The notes under the pieces were generated by a model, which worked only from the letters and a program-made list of their open reading frames with translations, was not told the origin of the DNA and searched no databases. A program made the translations under genes and the position numbers. Source: Pseudarthrobacter sp. MM222 (GTDB lineage Bacteria; Actinomycetota; Actinomycetes; Actinomycetales; Micrococcaceae). From it: a stretch of 64,000 bases of DNA. Shown piece by piece: positions 8,404-16,614 of this stretch. The stretch covers positions 434,001-498,000 of the forward strand of contig NZ_OX352321.1 in assembly GCF_947090775.1 (NCBI RefSeq), given 5' to 3'. Every line of letters starts with the position of its first letter. The stretch's first letter is position 1.

Positions 8404-9636
8404 ATGACTTCTTCAATTGGAATCGTTGGTGCAGGACAGTTCTCAGGCGTATTCGCCAAGCTCTTCGCTGCCCACCCCGGAATCTCAGACATCTACTTCA
8501 CCGACCTCATCACTGAGCGTGCAGAGGCGCAAACCAGCAACGTTGGGGCTGCAGGAACGTTCGACAGCTTCGAGGCAATGCTTGAAAGCGACGTCGACGC
8601 CGTTGCGATCTTCACCCAGCGCTGGACCCACGGACCCCTGGTGGTGCAGGCGCTGCGCGCCGGCAAGCACGTCTACTCCGCCGTGCCGATGGCGATCTCC
8701 GAAGCGGAGATCGCAGAAATCATCGAAGCGGTCCGGGAGACCGGGCTGACCTACATGATGGGTGAGACCAGCTACTACAACCCGGCAACCGTCCTGGCCC
8801 GCAAGAAGAATGCCGAGGGCGCCTTCGGCCGGATCTTCTACGCGGAGGGCGACTACGTCCACGACATGGACCTCGGCTTCTACAACGCCTACCAGTACAG
8901 CGGCGGACAAAACTGGAAGAGCACCGCCAGCTACCCGCCCATGCTCTACCCCACCCACTCCGTGGGCGGAGTGCTCGGAGCAACCGGCGGTCATGCCGTC
9001 AGCGTCAGCTGCGTCGGAGTCCGGGATGAGCGCGGCGACGGCGTCTTCGACCGCGAGGTCAGTATGTTCGACAACGACTTCTCCAACGCCAGCGCCCTGT
9101 TCGAACTCGCCGGCGGCGGGTCCATGCGCATCAACGAGTTCCGCAGGGTGGGCTACCCCTCCCACCTGCGCGAGAGCCGCTTCCGCTACTTCGGCACCGA
9201 GGCAAGCATGGAACAGCTCGCCCTGGTCAGCGTCTGGCAGGACAAGCACGCCGTGACCGACATCAGTGACCAGCTCGAGACCCAGGCCACCATGGACGCG
9301 GATGACCCCTTGTTGGCCGATGTGGCTCCAGCACTGCGCGATGCGTTTATGTCCGGCATGGCCTCCGTGCACGACGCGGGACGCCTGCCGGCGGAGTTCC
9401 GCGGACTGCCCAATGGGCACGAGGGCAGCCACCACTTCCTCGTGGACGACTTCGTCACCGCCATGAACACCGGCACCCTGCCTCCGGTCAACGCCTGGGA
9501 AGCGGCCCGCTACACGCTTCCCGGCATCGCTGCCCACCAGTCCGCCCTGCGCGGCGGCGAACGCCTGCCGGTGCCCGACTTCGGCGACGCTCCCGCAGAG
9601 CTGCCCCGCCCGGCACTCCGCGAATCCGCCAAGTAA
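8404..9636 (+). CDS. Gfo/Idh/MocA-family oxidoreductase, 410 aa
   Basis: NAD(P)-dependent dehydrogenase of a sugar or polyol. The N-terminal Rossmann motif is SSIGIVGAGQFSG. The usual EKP is replaced by AVPMAIS in GKHVYSAVPMAIS, and GETSYYNPATVLARKK follows. The C-terminal alpha/beta substrate domain starts near residue 130. The frame is open upstream to 8281, but ATG 8404 is chosen because the Rossmann strand begins directly after it. The -10-like element ends at 8396 and there is no SD, so the transcript may be leaderless. The Val-Pro-Met in place of Glu-Lys-Pro is a notable departure, because that Lys helps bind substrate and cofactor in most members. The gene diverges from the galactoside operon and is followed 11 nt later by a LacI gene. 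Confidence 0.9.
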   Translation: MTSSIGIVGAGQFSGVFAKLFAAHPGISDIYFTDLITERAEAQTSNVGAAGTFDSFEAMLESDVDAVAIFTQRWTHGPLVVQALRAGKHVYSAVPMAISEAEIAEIIEAVRETGLTYMMGETSYYNPATVLARKKNAEGAFGRIFYAEGDYVHDMDLGFYNAYQYSGGQNWKSTASYPPMLYPTHSVGGVLGATGGHAVSVSCVGVRDERGDGVFDREVSMFDNDFSNASALFELAGGGSMRINEFRRVGYPSHLRESRFRYFGTEASMEQLALVSVWQDKHAVTDISDQLETQATMDADDPLLADVAPALRDAFMSGMASVHDAGRLPAEFRGLPNGHEGSHHFLVDDFVTAMNTGTLPPVNAWEAARYTLPGIAAHQSALRGGERLPVPDFGDAPAELPRPALRESAK

Positions 9637-9647
9637 ACGCCGCTAGC

Positions 9648-10715
9648 ATGGTTGCCATGCCGCACCACACCTCACAAGCCAAGCCCACCACACGCGACGA
9701 CGTCGCCCGGATGGCAGGGGTCAGCCCCGCCGTCGTCAGCTACGTCGTCAACGGCGGGCCCAGGGCCGTGTCCCCGGCGAACGAGGCCAAGGTGCGGCAG
9801 GCAATCAGGGCGCTGGGCTACCGGCCCAACGCGGCAGCCCGGGCACTTGCCCTGGGTTCCAGTGAGATGCTCGCCATGATCGTCTCCGATGCGATAAATC
9901 CGTTCTACGCCTCGCTCGCCCGCGCCGTTGAAAACGCCGCGGCCGAGCGGGGCTACACCCTCCTGCTGGCGGACTCCCAGGACTCGCTCCGCACAGAGCG
10001 CCGCCTCATCAAGAACTTCGCCGCCCGGAGGGTGGACGGCCTGTTCCTCTGCAGCCTGCTGTTCGAACCCGATCTGATGGATCTTGAACAGGCAGACATC
10101 CCCGCCGTGCTCCTGAACCACGCCACTGACCTCGCCACAGCAGGCAGTCCCGCCGTCGTGAAACACGGCGCGGGAGGCCACGGTTCCAATTCCGTCGGAG
10201 TGGCCTTCCAGGACGGGGCACGCATGGCGGTCGAGCACCTCATCAGCCACGGCCACGAACGCATCGGGCTGGTCATGGGCGGCAATGCCGACAGTGACCT
10301 TGACGCACGCGAGGTCGGATGGCATCAGGGGATCCAGGATGCCGGCCTCACGGAGGGCCCCATCGTCAGGGCACCGTTCACCCGCGAGGGTGGGTACCGT
10401 GCCGGACAGGAGCTGCTGGCCCGCAGCGAGCGGCCCACCGCCGTCTTCGTCAGCTCCGACCAGCAGGCTGCGGGGCTCCTCTGCGCCCTCCACGAGGCCG
10501 GCCTCCGGCTACCGGAGGACCTCGCCGTGTTCTCCTTCGACGGCGCGCCCGAATCTGAATACACCTGGCCCCGGCTCAGCACAGTCGCCCAACCTGTAAA
10601 CGACTTGGCGCAGACCGCAGTGGAAGCCCTCCTGGCTCCAAACCCCGGAGGGGAAACGCAGACCAGAATCTTCCCCACCGAGCTGGTACTGCGCGCTTCC
10701 TGCGGCTGCCGCTGA
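9648..10715 (+). CDS. LacI-family transcriptional repressor, 355 aa
   Basis: N-terminal LacI helix-turn-helix RDDVARMAGVSPAVVSYVVN (about residues 12-31), hinge helix RPNAAARALALGSS, then a periplasmic-binding-protein fold (MIVSDAINPFYASLARAVE). The core has PTAVFVSSDQQAAGLL and ends in a typical LVLRASCGCR. It lies 11 nt after the Gfo/Idh gene, in the same transcription unit, so it is probably autoregulated through the operators at 8292-8302 and 8371-8381. A second in-frame ATG at 9657 is possible because neither start has a clear SD. The effector is presumably an alpha-galactoside or a derivative. Confidence 0.93.
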   Translation: MVAMPHHTSQAKPTTRDDVARMAGVSPAVVSYVVNGGPRAVSPANEAKVRQAIRALGYRPNAAARALALGSSEMLAMIVSDAINPFYASLARAVENAAAERGYTLLLADSQDSLRTERRLIKNFAARRVDGLFLCSLLFEPDLMDLEQADIPAVLLNHATDLATAGSPAVVKHGAGGHGSNSVGVAFQDGARMAVEHLISHGHERIGLVMGGNADSDLDAREVGWHQGIQDAGLTEGPIVRAPFTREGGYRAGQELLARSERPTAVFVSSDQQAAGLLCALHEAGLRLPEDLAVFSFDGAPESEYTWPRLSTVAQPVNDLAQTAVEALLAPNPGGETQTRIFPTELVLRASCGCR

Positions 10716-10936
10716 CACAAACACAGCCTCTCCGGCTGCGCTAAAGGCGATCACCTGCCGGTGGAGGGCCGGCATCCCCCAATACTGGGAGAACCCGCTC
10801 CTCCGGGCCCGACGTCCGTCCTCAACCGTCCACCGGCGACCGCGTTTCCTTGCTGCCCGGAAGTCACCCCGACAACCGCCGCAGCTGCCACCTACCCCCG
10901 GCGACCCACCGACTACCCGTTAAGGCACCCAACGTC

Positions 10937-12484
10937 ATGATTGCTATTCCCGCCCAAGAGGATGACATCTTCAGGCCCGCCATCCACTACACGGCCCAAA
11001 ACACCTGGCTGAACGACCCGAACGGACTCGTCTACCACGAGGGCATCTACCACCTCTATTACCAGAACAACCCCTTCGGGAACGTCTGGGGCAACATGTC
11101 CTGGGGCCACGCCACCTCGGTGGACCTGATCAGCTGGGACGAGCAGCCCGTGGCCATCCTCTGCGACGCCGAAGAGGACATCTACTCCGGCAGCATCGTC
11201 GTCGACCAGTACAACACCAGCGGCCTCGGCAACGGGCTCAACGCCCCACTGGTGGCGATCTACACCAGCGCCTACAAAGACAGCTCAGCCCGCCGCGGCA
11301 CACAGGCCCAGTCCCTGGCCTGGAGCTCCGACGGCGGCTACACCTGGACGAAGTACCAGGGCAACCCCGTCCTCGACAGGAACTCCGCAGACTTCCGCGA
11401 TCCGAAGGTATTCCGCTACAACGGGCCCCCGGGCAGCTATTGGGTCATGGTGGCCGTTGAAGCCAACGAGCACAGAGTCGTCATCTATAGCTCCGATAAC
11501 CTTCGGGACTGGCGCTATCTCAGCAGCTTCGGACCCGCCAACGCCACCGGCGGCGTCTGGGAGTGCCCTGACCTTTTCCCTTTGCCACTGGACGGCGACG
11601 AAGAGCGGACCAAGTGGATTCTCACCGTGAACCTCAACCCCGGAGGACCCAATGGCGGGTCAGGGGGCCAATACTTTGTCGGCCACTTCGACGGCGTGGC
11701 CTTCACATCCGAAACAACCGTCACCGCCGGCAGCTGCCAAACGGCCGAGCTCGACGCCTACCACTGGCTCGATTGGGGACGCGACTACTACGCAGCCGTG
11801 TCTTTCAACAACGCACCCGATGGGCGCCGTCTCATGGTCGGCTGGATGAACAACTGGCAATACGGCGCCGCCATCCCGACCTGGCCATGGCGCAGTTCCA
11901 TGTCACTCGTTCGCGAAATGTCCCTGGTCACAGACCAAGGCCAGCCCCGACTGTCCCAACGGGTCGCCGACGAATATCGAACCGGCCACGCACTGTCGGT
12001 GAACACCTGGTCTGATCTTGCAATAGATGAAGGAATGCGCCACCTGCACACCGGAGCACCGGTAGAGATCATCGAGGTGACCTTCATCCCGGAATCCGCG
12101 GACGAATTCGGACTCATCATTCGAGGCAACGGCACCGACGGCACAAGCATCGGCATCCGCCCCTCCGAAAACCGGCTCATCATGGACCGGACAAGTTCCG
12201 GCAACACGGAATTTCATGACGCCTTTGCTTCCACCGATACGGCACCACTGAAACCGGCCTCCGACGGCTCATACACTCTCACCCTCTTCATCGACCACTG
12301 CTCAGTGGAAGTCTTCGCCCAAAACGGCCAGGTCACCATGACAGGCCTTATATTTCCCGGGCCGGACAGCACCCGCGTGTCCCTCTATGCCAAAGGCGGG
12401 ACCGCCACGGCCCCCTGCCTGAAAGTGACGCGACCCGCGGGACCAGCAATGCGAAACGCAGAGCCATTGGTCCTGAGTCGATAG
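10937..12484 (+). CDS. GH32 exo-levanase / beta-fructofuranosidase, 515 aa
   Basis: Cleaves beta-fructosyl bonds in levan, inulin or sucrose. All three GH32 catalytic blocks are present: WLNDPNG at residues 24-30 (nucleophile Asp27), FRDP at 153-156 (transition-state Asp155) and WECPDLF at 208-214 (acid/base Glu209). A C-terminal beta-sandwich follows the five-bladed propeller (IDHCSVEVFAQNGQ). The frame is open upstream to 10850, but that segment is Pro/Arg-rich and carries no signal peptide. ATG 10937, with AAGG 11 nt upstream, is preferred. The absence of a signal peptide suggests an intracellular enzyme. It has no close operon partner. The 221-nt gap before it shows nothing I can name. 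Confidence 0.93.
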   Translation: MIAIPAQEDDIFRPAIHYTAQNTWLNDPNGLVYHEGIYHLYYQNNPFGNVWGNMSWGHATSVDLISWDEQPVAILCDAEEDIYSGSIVVDQYNTSGLGNGLNAPLVAIYTSAYKDSSARRGTQAQSLAWSSDGGYTWTKYQGNPVLDRNSADFRDPKVFRYNGPPGSYWVMVAVEANEHRVVIYSSDNLRDWRYLSSFGPANATGGVWECPDLFPLPLDGDEERTKWILTVNLNPGGPNGGSGGQYFVGHFDGVAFTSETTVTAGSCQTAELDAYHWLDWGRDYYAAVSFNNAPDGRRLMVGWMNNWQYGAAIPTWPWRSSMSLVREMSLVTDQGQPRLSQRVADEYRTGHALSVNTWSDLAIDEGMRHLHTGAPVEIIEVTFIPESADEFGLIIRGNGTDGTSIGIRPSENRLIMDRTSSGNTEFHDAFASTDTAPLKPASDGSYTLTLFIDHCSVEVFAQNGQVTMTGLIFPGPDSTRVSLYAKGGTATAPCLKVTRPAGPAMRNAEPLVLSR

Positions 12485-12569
12485 CGCCTAACGACCAAGG
12501 AGTAGGACTTCCCAAGGCTCAGAGTGTGCCTTCGTTGGTGCCGGCCAACCCCCAAACGTCATTGCAGTA

Positions 12570-12617
12570 GTGCAGACGGCTTCTGACATTCCGTGCAGAC
12601 GACTTCTGAAACTGACA
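12570..12617 (-). mobile_element. Solo terminal inverted repeat of a Tn402/Tn5053-type transposon
   Basis: Read on the minus strand, 12617-12593 begins TGTCA, contains TTTCAGAAG, and ends in CTGCAC. After a 5-nt gap a second, shorter copy (GTCAGAAG...CTGCAC, 12587-12570) follows. This matches, in sequence and in spacing, the 25-bp end plus first internal repeat that I know from Tn402 and class 1 integrons (IRi/IRt), with about 22 of 25 positions the same by eye. The transposon interior would lie toward lower coordinates. No tniA/B/Q/R gene and no second end is seen in the window, so this is a remnant. Confidence 0.7.
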
Positions 12618-12744
12618 GGTGAAGATTTCTCACCGTACGTCAGAGGTGTCTCGAAACCCATCTGTCTCAAAACGCTAGGGATACGAGATTATCCTGGCAA
12701 CCCCGGGACTTCGGGGCTGGATGGACGTCGACTTGTGGCGCTGA

Positions 12745-13056
12745 CTAATGGACTAGCTGGGCAATAAGTGGGCGACACCTGTCGCGCACTACTAACTGCC
12801 CTTTGACTAGGGAAAAGTCATCCCGGGTCGTGCTAAGCCGAACAGAATACCGGGTCAGGTCCTTGCCCTGCCTGGACCACAGGCTCGTCCTGCCTTTTTC
12901 GCGGAAAATTTGAGTGCGATAGCCGTCCCATTTGGGTTCGAAACATACCGGAGCGGGCAGCGACCCCACGGCCGCAACATTCCTGACAGCCTTCGCCAAC
13001 GCGACTTCCAGTGGCGGGCGAAGCCCCGAAGGAATTACCGCACTGACGTCCGGCAC
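12745..13056 (-). pseudogene. Broken ATP-dependent DNA ligase N-terminus, copy A
   Basis: The GTG-started frame of 103 codons contains PPLEVALAKAVRNV, then FEPKWDGYRTQIFREKG and SRQGKDLTRY. These are the adenylation motif I (K-x-D-G, Lys in EPKWDGY) and its flanks in ATP-dependent DNA ligases. After about 70 residues the match collapses; QLVV looks like a decayed form of the DGELVV motif, and the frame ends without the rest of the adenylation and OB domains. A full ligase is about four times longer or more. It is most likely a non-functional fragment and is adjacent to a second, similar fragment on the same strand. SD-like AAGG precedes the GTG. Confidence 0.6.
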
Positions 13057-13060
13057 ACCA

Positions 13061-13291
13061 TCACCTTAACAGCCACGCCCGGGCCGAAAACGGAGAGTCG
13101 GCTTGACGAAGTCCAGTGAAGTAGCCGTCCCATTTGGGCTCGTAGATCAGCTTTCCGGGTGCGGCACCGGCACGCGGCATCTTCGTGAGGGCCCGGGCCA
13201 GGGCTACCTCTGCCGGCGGGGCAAGACCCGCCGGCAGCCCGGTTCCTGCCGAAATTCGAGCCGCAACCTGGTTTGGGGTAATGGCGTGCAC
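13061..13291 (-). pseudogene. Broken ATP-dependent DNA ligase N-terminus, copy B
   Basis: This frame reads PPAEVALARALTKMP and then LIYEPKWDGYF, again ligase motif I with its upstream segment. It loses all similarity a few residues after KWDGY and stops at 13061. It sits 4 nt upstream of copy A in transcription order, and the DNA around the two motifs is nearly the same (TAGCCGTCCCATTTGGG occurs on the + strand in both). The pair therefore looks like a partial tandem duplication or two recombined ligase ends. I chose the GTG at 13291, but there is no SD and it begins 2 nt after the permease stop at 13294. Confidence 0.55.
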
Positions 13292-13293
13292 GG

Positions 13294-14130
13294 CTACTTC
13301 CCGACACCGTCGGCCAAGCCGCGGATGAAGTACCGTTGGCCGGCGAAGAAGAGCACGATGACCGGAAGTGCAGCGATCACCATGCCGGCGAAGACCACCG
13401 GATAGTCCGTGCCGTGTTTGGACATGAGGTTGGTCAGGCCCACGGGCAGGGTCTGCAGGGCACCGCCACTCGTGAAGATCATCGCGAAAAGGTACTCGTT
13501 CCAGGTGAAGAGTATGTTCAACAGGACCGTAGAGATAATGATCGGACGGCACATCGGCAGGATGATCTGCCAGAACGCCCGCGATTTCGAGGCTCCGTCC
13601 ACCGCCGCTGCCTCATCCACTTCAGCGGGCAGGTCCAACATGTAGGCCCGAATCAGGAAAGTAGTAAACGGGACCCGGAACGCCGTGTACAGAATCAGCA
13701 GCGCCCAAAAGCTGTTGTAGAGGCCCATCGCCTGGAACATCTTCACCAGCGGAATGAGGGCCACGGTGGGCGCCAGCATCAGTCCGCCAAGGATAAGGAT
13801 CAGCACGGTGCGGCTGAAGGGGATAGTGACCTTCGTTAGTCCGTAGGCCGCCCAGGCACTGATGAACACCGTGGCGATGGTGGACGCAACGGTGACCAGA
13901 ACGCTCGTCGTGAGATAGTCCCCCACTCCGCGGTTCCAGGCCGTGGCGTAGTTTTCCCAGCGCCAGGCGACCGGGAGTGCGAACGGGTTGGCGAACAGTT
14001 CCGCGTTGGACTTCACCCCGTTCAGCAGCATCCACAACAGCGGATAGATGACCACGACGGCGAGGGCCAACAGGAATGCCCGCACGAAAACCCGGCCAAG
14101 GACGATGAGCATGGACGTACGCGTTACCAT
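13294..14130 (-). CDS. Carbohydrate ABC permease, FrlM-like, 278 aa
   Basis: Inner-membrane subunit of the putative fructosamine importer. It has six TM segments, starting with FVRAFLLALAVVVIYPLLWM, and the EAA loop DEAAAVDGASKSRAFWQIIL. The C-terminus RYFIRGLADGVGK is typical of MalG-type permeases. The ATG at 14130 overlaps the stop of the previous permease by 7 nt, indicating coupling. The same frame stays open far upstream (to 14991), but that part is only the shadow of the other permease gene. It is the last gene of the leftward binding-protein operon and is followed directly by the ligase fragments. Confidence 0.93.
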   Translation of the reverse strand: MVTRTSMLIVLGRVFVRAFLLALAVVVIYPLLWMLLNGVKSNAELFANPFALPVAWRWENYATAWNRGVGDYLTTSVLVTVASTIATVFISAWAAYGLTKVTIPFSRTVLILILGGLMLAPTVALIPLVKMFQAMGLYNSFWALLILYTAFRVPFTTFLIRAYMLDLPAEVDEAAAVDGASKSRAFWQIILPMCRPIIISTVLLNILFTWNEYLFAMIFTSGGALQTLPVGLTNLMSKHGTDYPVVFAGMVIAALPVIVLFFAGQRYFIRGLADGVGK

Positions 14131-15095
14131 TCGACTCTCCTGCGCTTGGATAACCGGAGCTGAAGCACTGCGAGCACCAGCGTGATGATGAAAACCGCGG
14201 TTGCAATGGCGGCGGCGTAACCGAAGTCGTTGCGGACAAAACCGCTTCGGTAGAGCCATGTACCCAGGACCTGGCTGGAATTGTTCGGACCGCCCGTCGT
14301 CATCACCATGACCTCGTTGAACACCTGGAAAGCCCCTGACACGGTGACGATCATCATGAGGCTGCTCATTTCCCTGACCAGCGGAAGGGAAATGGAAACG
14401 AACCGGCGGAAAGAGCCGACGCCGTCGATCGAGGCTGCCTCGTACAATTCCGTGGGGATCCGCTGCAGAGCGACGGCAAACAGCAGGGTGCAGTAGCCAA
14501 AACCCTGCCATTGGCTCATGGCGATTATGCCGAAGATCGCAGTGTTTTCCTGCCCCAGCCAGGCCTGGGTGAAATTGCCCAGGCCCAGGAACTCGAGTGC
14601 CGCATTCAGGATGCCCATCCGCGGCTCGTAGATGAAGTAGAACAGCAGGCCCGCGACGGTGAGCGAGATCGCGGAAGGGACGAAGTAGATGGCCCGCAGG
14701 ATTCCGCGCCACCGTTCGCTGCGCAGCCCTTCGATCATCGCAGCGAGAATGAGCGCTCCGAACACCTGGAAAACGATGGAGATTCCGGCGTAAAGGGTGT
14801 TGTTGAGCAATGATCTCCAAAAAATGGGGTCGTTGAACATCTTGATGTAGTTGTCCGCACCCACAAAGGTCTGCCGTCCGCTGTAGATGTCCCACTTGAG
14901 CATGCTGAAACCGAGGTTTTGCACGAGTGGCAGGTAAGCGAAGACGCACAACAGCAGAGCGGCGGGAAGCACCCAGACGAGGGTGCGCCAACGGTGCGGC
15001 GACGCCTTTTTCGCGGGGCGTCCAGCCGGGCGGGCGGCGGACTTAGGCACGGAGGGCGGGGCTGCCGGTCTCCGTGCGGTGTTGGAAACTGTCAT
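14124..15095 (-). CDS. Carbohydrate ABC permease, FrlN-like, 323 aa
   Basis: First permease subunit of the importer. An N-terminal Ala/Pro/Lys-rich cytoplasmic segment (about 35 residues) leads into TM1 (LVWVLPAALLLCVFAYLPLV). The EAA loop is YEAASIDGVGSFRRFVSISLP. The ATG at 15095 lies 11 nt after the binding-protein stop. Its product pairs with the 278-aa permease. No ATPase gene is in the cluster, so a shared MsmX-type ATPase is expected, as for the Bacillus frl transporter. Substrate is inferred from the adjacent FrlB/FrlD-like genes. Confidence 0.93.
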   Translation of the reverse strand: MTVSNTARRPAAPPSVPKSAARPAGRPAKKASPHRWRTLVWVLPAALLLCVFAYLPLVQNLGFSMLKWDIYSGRQTFVGADNYIKMFNDPIFWRSLLNNTLYAGISIVFQVFGALILAAMIEGLRSERWRGILRAIYFVPSAISLTVAGLLFYFIYEPRMGILNAALEFLGLGNFTQAWLGQENTAIFGIIAMSQWQGFGYCTLLFAVALQRIPTELYEAASIDGVGSFRRFVSISLPLVREMSSLMMIVTVSGAFQVFNEVMVMTTGGPNNSSQVLGTWLYRSGFVRNDFGYAAAIATAVFIITLVLAVLQLRLSKRRRVEW

Positions 15096-15106
15096 GGCGC
15101 TGTCCG

Positions 15107-16432
15107 CTATTTGGCCGCGCTGGATGCGGCGCGAACCGAGGCAAGAACCTGTTCGGGGCTTTGGGTTCCGGCGATCAGGGCTTCTCCGCCGGCCAGCCAG
15201 GCATCTGCGACCTCGGGAACCGTTACCGAGTCCAGCCAGATGATGGCGTTCGACGCCTCGTTCACCTGTTTGATGCCCTCGATGACGGGGCCTGAGGAGT
15301 TCTGTTCCGAGACGGCGCCCTTGACTGCGCTGGGCTGACCGTAGGGCGGGGCCGAAAGCTTGGCGGCGCTGAGGGTGCTGGTGGCGAACTTCATGAAATC
15401 TGCGGCGAGGACGGCATTCTTGGACTTGGCGTTTACGATGTAGCCCTCGGGAGAACCTTCAATGGCTTTCGTGTCACCCTTCGCGTCGGAAGCAGCGGGG
15501 AGTTTGAATATTCCGAGCCCGTCCTTCTTCAACGGGGATTCGTCGGATGCCGTGGTGTCGAACTCGAGGATCTCTTGGTAGTACATTCCGGCCTTGCCCT
15601 GAGCCAGGGCCTGCTGGGCGGTGGTGTACAGGACACCGTTTGAATCCTTGCCGCTGCCCGTGCAGTCGTTGACCAGGGCGGTGAATTGCTCCATCGCCCT
15701 GAGGTAGCCCGCGTTCTCCAGCTTCGCCGTCCCCGGGTTGAAGTCCGCCTCCAGCACCTCGGCCGGCACTTGATAAGCGAACAGTTGTTGCAGGTAATGC
15801 AGTGCTGGCCAGCCGTCCTTGTTTCCAAACGCGATGGGCTCGTAGCCGGCGGCCTTGAGGACCGGGCAGGAGGAAATGAGATCCTCGAAGGTCGACGGCG
15901 GTGTGAGCTTCAGTTCCTCGAAGATCCGTTGGTTGTAACCCATGAATTTGCCGTTGTTGTACAGCGGGACGGCAAAGTATTTACCGTCCTTTTCGAAGGC
16001 CTTCAGCGCCGATTCCCCGAATTTGTCCCCCCACTCCGTGCCGGGCGCTAAGGCTGGGGTGAGATCGGCAGCTAGTCCGCCGTCGATGAAGTTGTTGGCC
16101 CAGTTGCCCGCCCAGGTGAAGTAGATGTCCGGCAGGGCCTGCGATGCGGTCAGGGTCTTGGTTTTGTCCTTGATGCTCTGATCCGTCTCCTGAATAAGCT
16201 CGAAGGACACGTCCGGGTGAAGTTTCTTGTATTCGGCGGCCAGATCCTCGAAGTACGGCTCGAGGGGATCGCCGCCAAACTTGGTCAGGATGCTCAGGGT
16301 TCCCGAGTATTCCGGGGCCTTGGTGAAGTCGAGGGTAGCGGCGGTGGGGCTCCCGCCGTCCGCGCAGCCGGCCAGCGCCAGGGCGCCGCTAGCCAATATT
16401 GCCGTCATCAATAGGGTGCTTTTGCGCATCAT
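15107..16432 (-). CDS. ABC sugar-binding lipoprotein, FrlO-like position, 441 aa
   Basis: Captures the substrate for the two adjacent permeases. Its signal peptide ends in lipobox LAGC with Cys23, followed by an Asp/Gly/Ser linker. The mature protein shows the family-1 pattern GTLSILTKFGGDPLEPYFED, then ALPDIYFTWAGNWANNF and AFEKDGKYFAVPLYNNGKF. The start is ATG-ATG at 16432 with AGGA close upstream. Its promoter region holds the overlapping palindromes at 16534-16555, which match the operator upstream of the frlB-like gene. This transporter unit is therefore likely controlled by the adjacent LacI protein separately from the enzyme operon. Confidence 0.93.
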   Translation of the reverse strand: MMRKSTLLMTAILASGALALAGCADGGSPTAATLDFTKAPEYSGTLSILTKFGGDPLEPYFEDLAAEYKKLHPDVSFELIQETDQSIKDKTKTLTASQALPDIYFTWAGNWANNFIDGGLAADLTPALAPGTEWGDKFGESALKAFEKDGKYFAVPLYNNGKFMGYNQRIFEELKLTPPSTFEDLISSCPVLKAAGYEPIAFGNKDGWPALHYLQQLFAYQVPAEVLEADFNPGTAKLENAGYLRAMEQFTALVNDCTGSGKDSNGVLYTTAQQALAQGKAGMYYQEILEFDTTASDESPLKKDGLGIFKLPAASDAKGDTKAIEGSPEGYIVNAKSKNAVLAADFMKFATSTLSAAKLSAPPYGQPSAVKGAVSEQNSSGPVIEGIKQVNEASNAIIWLDSVTVPEVADAWLAGGEALIAGTQSPEQVLASVRAASSAAK

Positions 16433-16533
16433 TTCCTACTTTCGCTCGGTGGCCGATTAGCCGAGGCTTCACGAATTGGAGTGGCGCGCGCGCCCGCCGT
16501 TGGACAGGCCGCCAATCTCCGCTGTTGGATGTT

Positions 16534-16555
16534 GGTATCAGTGATACCGGTACCA
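16534..16555. promoter_or_regulatory. LacI-type operator O2 before the binding-protein gene
   Basis: GGTATCAGTGATACC (16534-16548) is a perfect 7+1+7 inverted repeat. It overlaps TGATACCGGTACCA (16542-16555), which differs from the perfect 14-bp palindrome O1 at 19801-19814 by one base. A central CG flanked by the TGATAC half-site is the usual form of a LacI-family site. Presence of the same site before both transcription units of the locus makes the LacI protein encoded at 16615-17784 the obvious ligand. Confidence 0.75.
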
Positions 16556-16614
16556 CAGTGAATCATGGTTTGCGTTGATGGGGAAGGGTTCAAACAGGAA
16601 TTGCCGGCGGAATT

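Noticed and set aside
10716..10936. Second Tn402-type end left of the levanase gene
   Set aside because: No TGTCA...TCAGAAG...CTGCAC pattern was found in this gap, so the levanase gene cannot be called transposon cargo.
13294..14991. 565-codon frame read as one long permease
   Set aside because: The part before 14130 is antisense-like shadow of the other permease gene in another frame; the real start overlaps that gene's stop by 7 nt.
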